Below, one piece after another: positions 12,742-13,072 of a stretch of 13,072 bases of DNA. The position numbers were made by a program, and so were the translations under genes. The DNA is from Pseudomonadota bacterium (GTDB lineage: Bacteria > Pseudomonadota > Gammaproteobacteria > Burkholderiales > Burkholderiaceae_B). The notes under the pieces were generated by a model. The model saw only the letters and a program-made list of their open reading frames with translations, made no database searches and was not told the DNA's origin. The stretch covers positions 1-13,072 of the forward strand of contig JAEWJD010000234.1 of the NCBI GenBank assembly GCA_023386765.1, given 5' to 3'. Within the stretch, counting starts at the first letter, position 1. Each line of letters begins with the position of its first letter.

Positions 12742-13072
12742 CATTTGGGGCCCTTGAGCGTGTGGACGAATTCGCGGGCCACTTCCTCGGCGCTGATCTC
12801 GGCCGGCATCTTGGCCGCGAACAGCTTGCGCAGCGTCAGGATGTAGGCTTCGCCGAACGCGGTGGTCAGGGCCGCGGCGGTGGCTGCCGACACCGCGCCA
12901 CCGACGATCGAGCCCACGCCCGGGATCAGCTTGAGCAGCGAGCCGACGGCCGCGCGGCCGGCCAGGGTGCCGCCGCCGGTGGTGACGGCCGTGGCCCCCA
13001 GCGTGGTGACGAAGGACTCCGAGAGTTTCAGGCCGAAGATGCCGGAAATGGTCACGATCATGGTGACCTGTT
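12741..13072 (-). CDS. DUF697-type membrane protein, C-terminal part (runs off window)
   Basis: The frame is open through the right edge, so this is the C-terminal part of a longer protein; the methionine at 13061 is probably internal (codons for Gln-Val-Thr precede it). About 109 residues are visible. They show the glycine-rich hydrophobic pattern of DUF697 domains: ISGIFGLKLSES, TLAGRAAVGSLLKLIPGVGS, IVGGAVSAATAAALTTAFGEAY, then a short acidic, helical C-terminus (AEISAEEVAREFVHTL). In many bacteria DUF697 follows a small Ras-like GTPase domain, or stands in YcjF-like proteins, and is thought to be membrane-associated. Whether a GTPase domain lies upstream cannot be seen. It ends convergently with mmsA at a shared terminator hairpin. 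Family assignment is by pattern recognition; the function is unknown. Confidence 0.75.
   Translation of the reverse strand, partial: QVTMIVTISGIFGLKLSESFVTTLGATAVTTGGGTLAGRAAVGSLLKLIPGVGSIVGGAVSAATAAALTTAFGEAYILTLRKLFAAKMPAEISAEEVAREFVHTLKGPK

Overview
This 13.1 kb window is a GC-rich stretch of bacterial chromosome made mostly of conserved housekeeping genes. The gene order and the proteins (Era, RNase III, PepA, LptF) point to a betaproteobacterium of the order Burkholderiales, most likely family Alcaligenaceae (Bordetella/Achromobacter-like). That placement rests on recognition of the sequences, not on a search. I see no rRNA, tRNA, CRISPR array, insertion sequence, phage gene or integrase.

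Left arm, + strand (1-4307): the lepA-lepB-rnc-era-recO operon, with lepA cut by the window edge. Spacings are tight (23 nt, 6 nt, a 4-nt ATGA overlap, 5 nt). The operon joins translation elongation (LepA), protein export (signal peptidase I), RNA processing (RNase III), 30S assembly (Era) and recombination (RecO). It closes with a Rho-independent terminator overlapping the recO stop. RecO is unusually short and lacks the usual cysteine-bearing middle of its C-terminal half.

Middle (4308-8811): a gene-free convergent gap of about 300 bp with short direct repeats and hairpins is followed by a minus-strand Bax inhibitor-1/YccA membrane protein gene. Upstream of it, also on the minus strand, is the run pepA-holC-small proline-rich protein. 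pepA is divergent from lptF (LPS-export permease) across only 54 bp; that intergenic region carries a perfect ATGCGG-N9-CCGCAT inverted repeat. pepA-holC with divergent lptF is a widely conserved arrangement.

Right arm (8815-12743): an accessory-looking metabolic module. A minus-strand LysR regulator is divergent from a + strand pair, a periplasmic amino-acid-type ABC substrate-binding protein and a CoA-acylating methylmalonate-semialdehyde dehydrogenase (mmsA). The divergent promoter region carries a perfect 19-bp palindrome (7-bp arms), placed where a LysR protein could both repress its own gene and activate the pair. A short hairpin separates the two structural genes, and a very strong hairpin capped by a GCAA tetraloop ends mmsA. 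No ABC permease or ATPase genes are present in the window. The right edge holds the C-terminal part of a DUF697-type membrane protein on the minus strand.

Most of the window is ordinary core genome. The observations most worth following are the LysR palindrome with its SBP-MmsA pair, the shortened RecO, the pepA/lptF inverted repeat, and the small proline-rich gene attached to pepA-holC.
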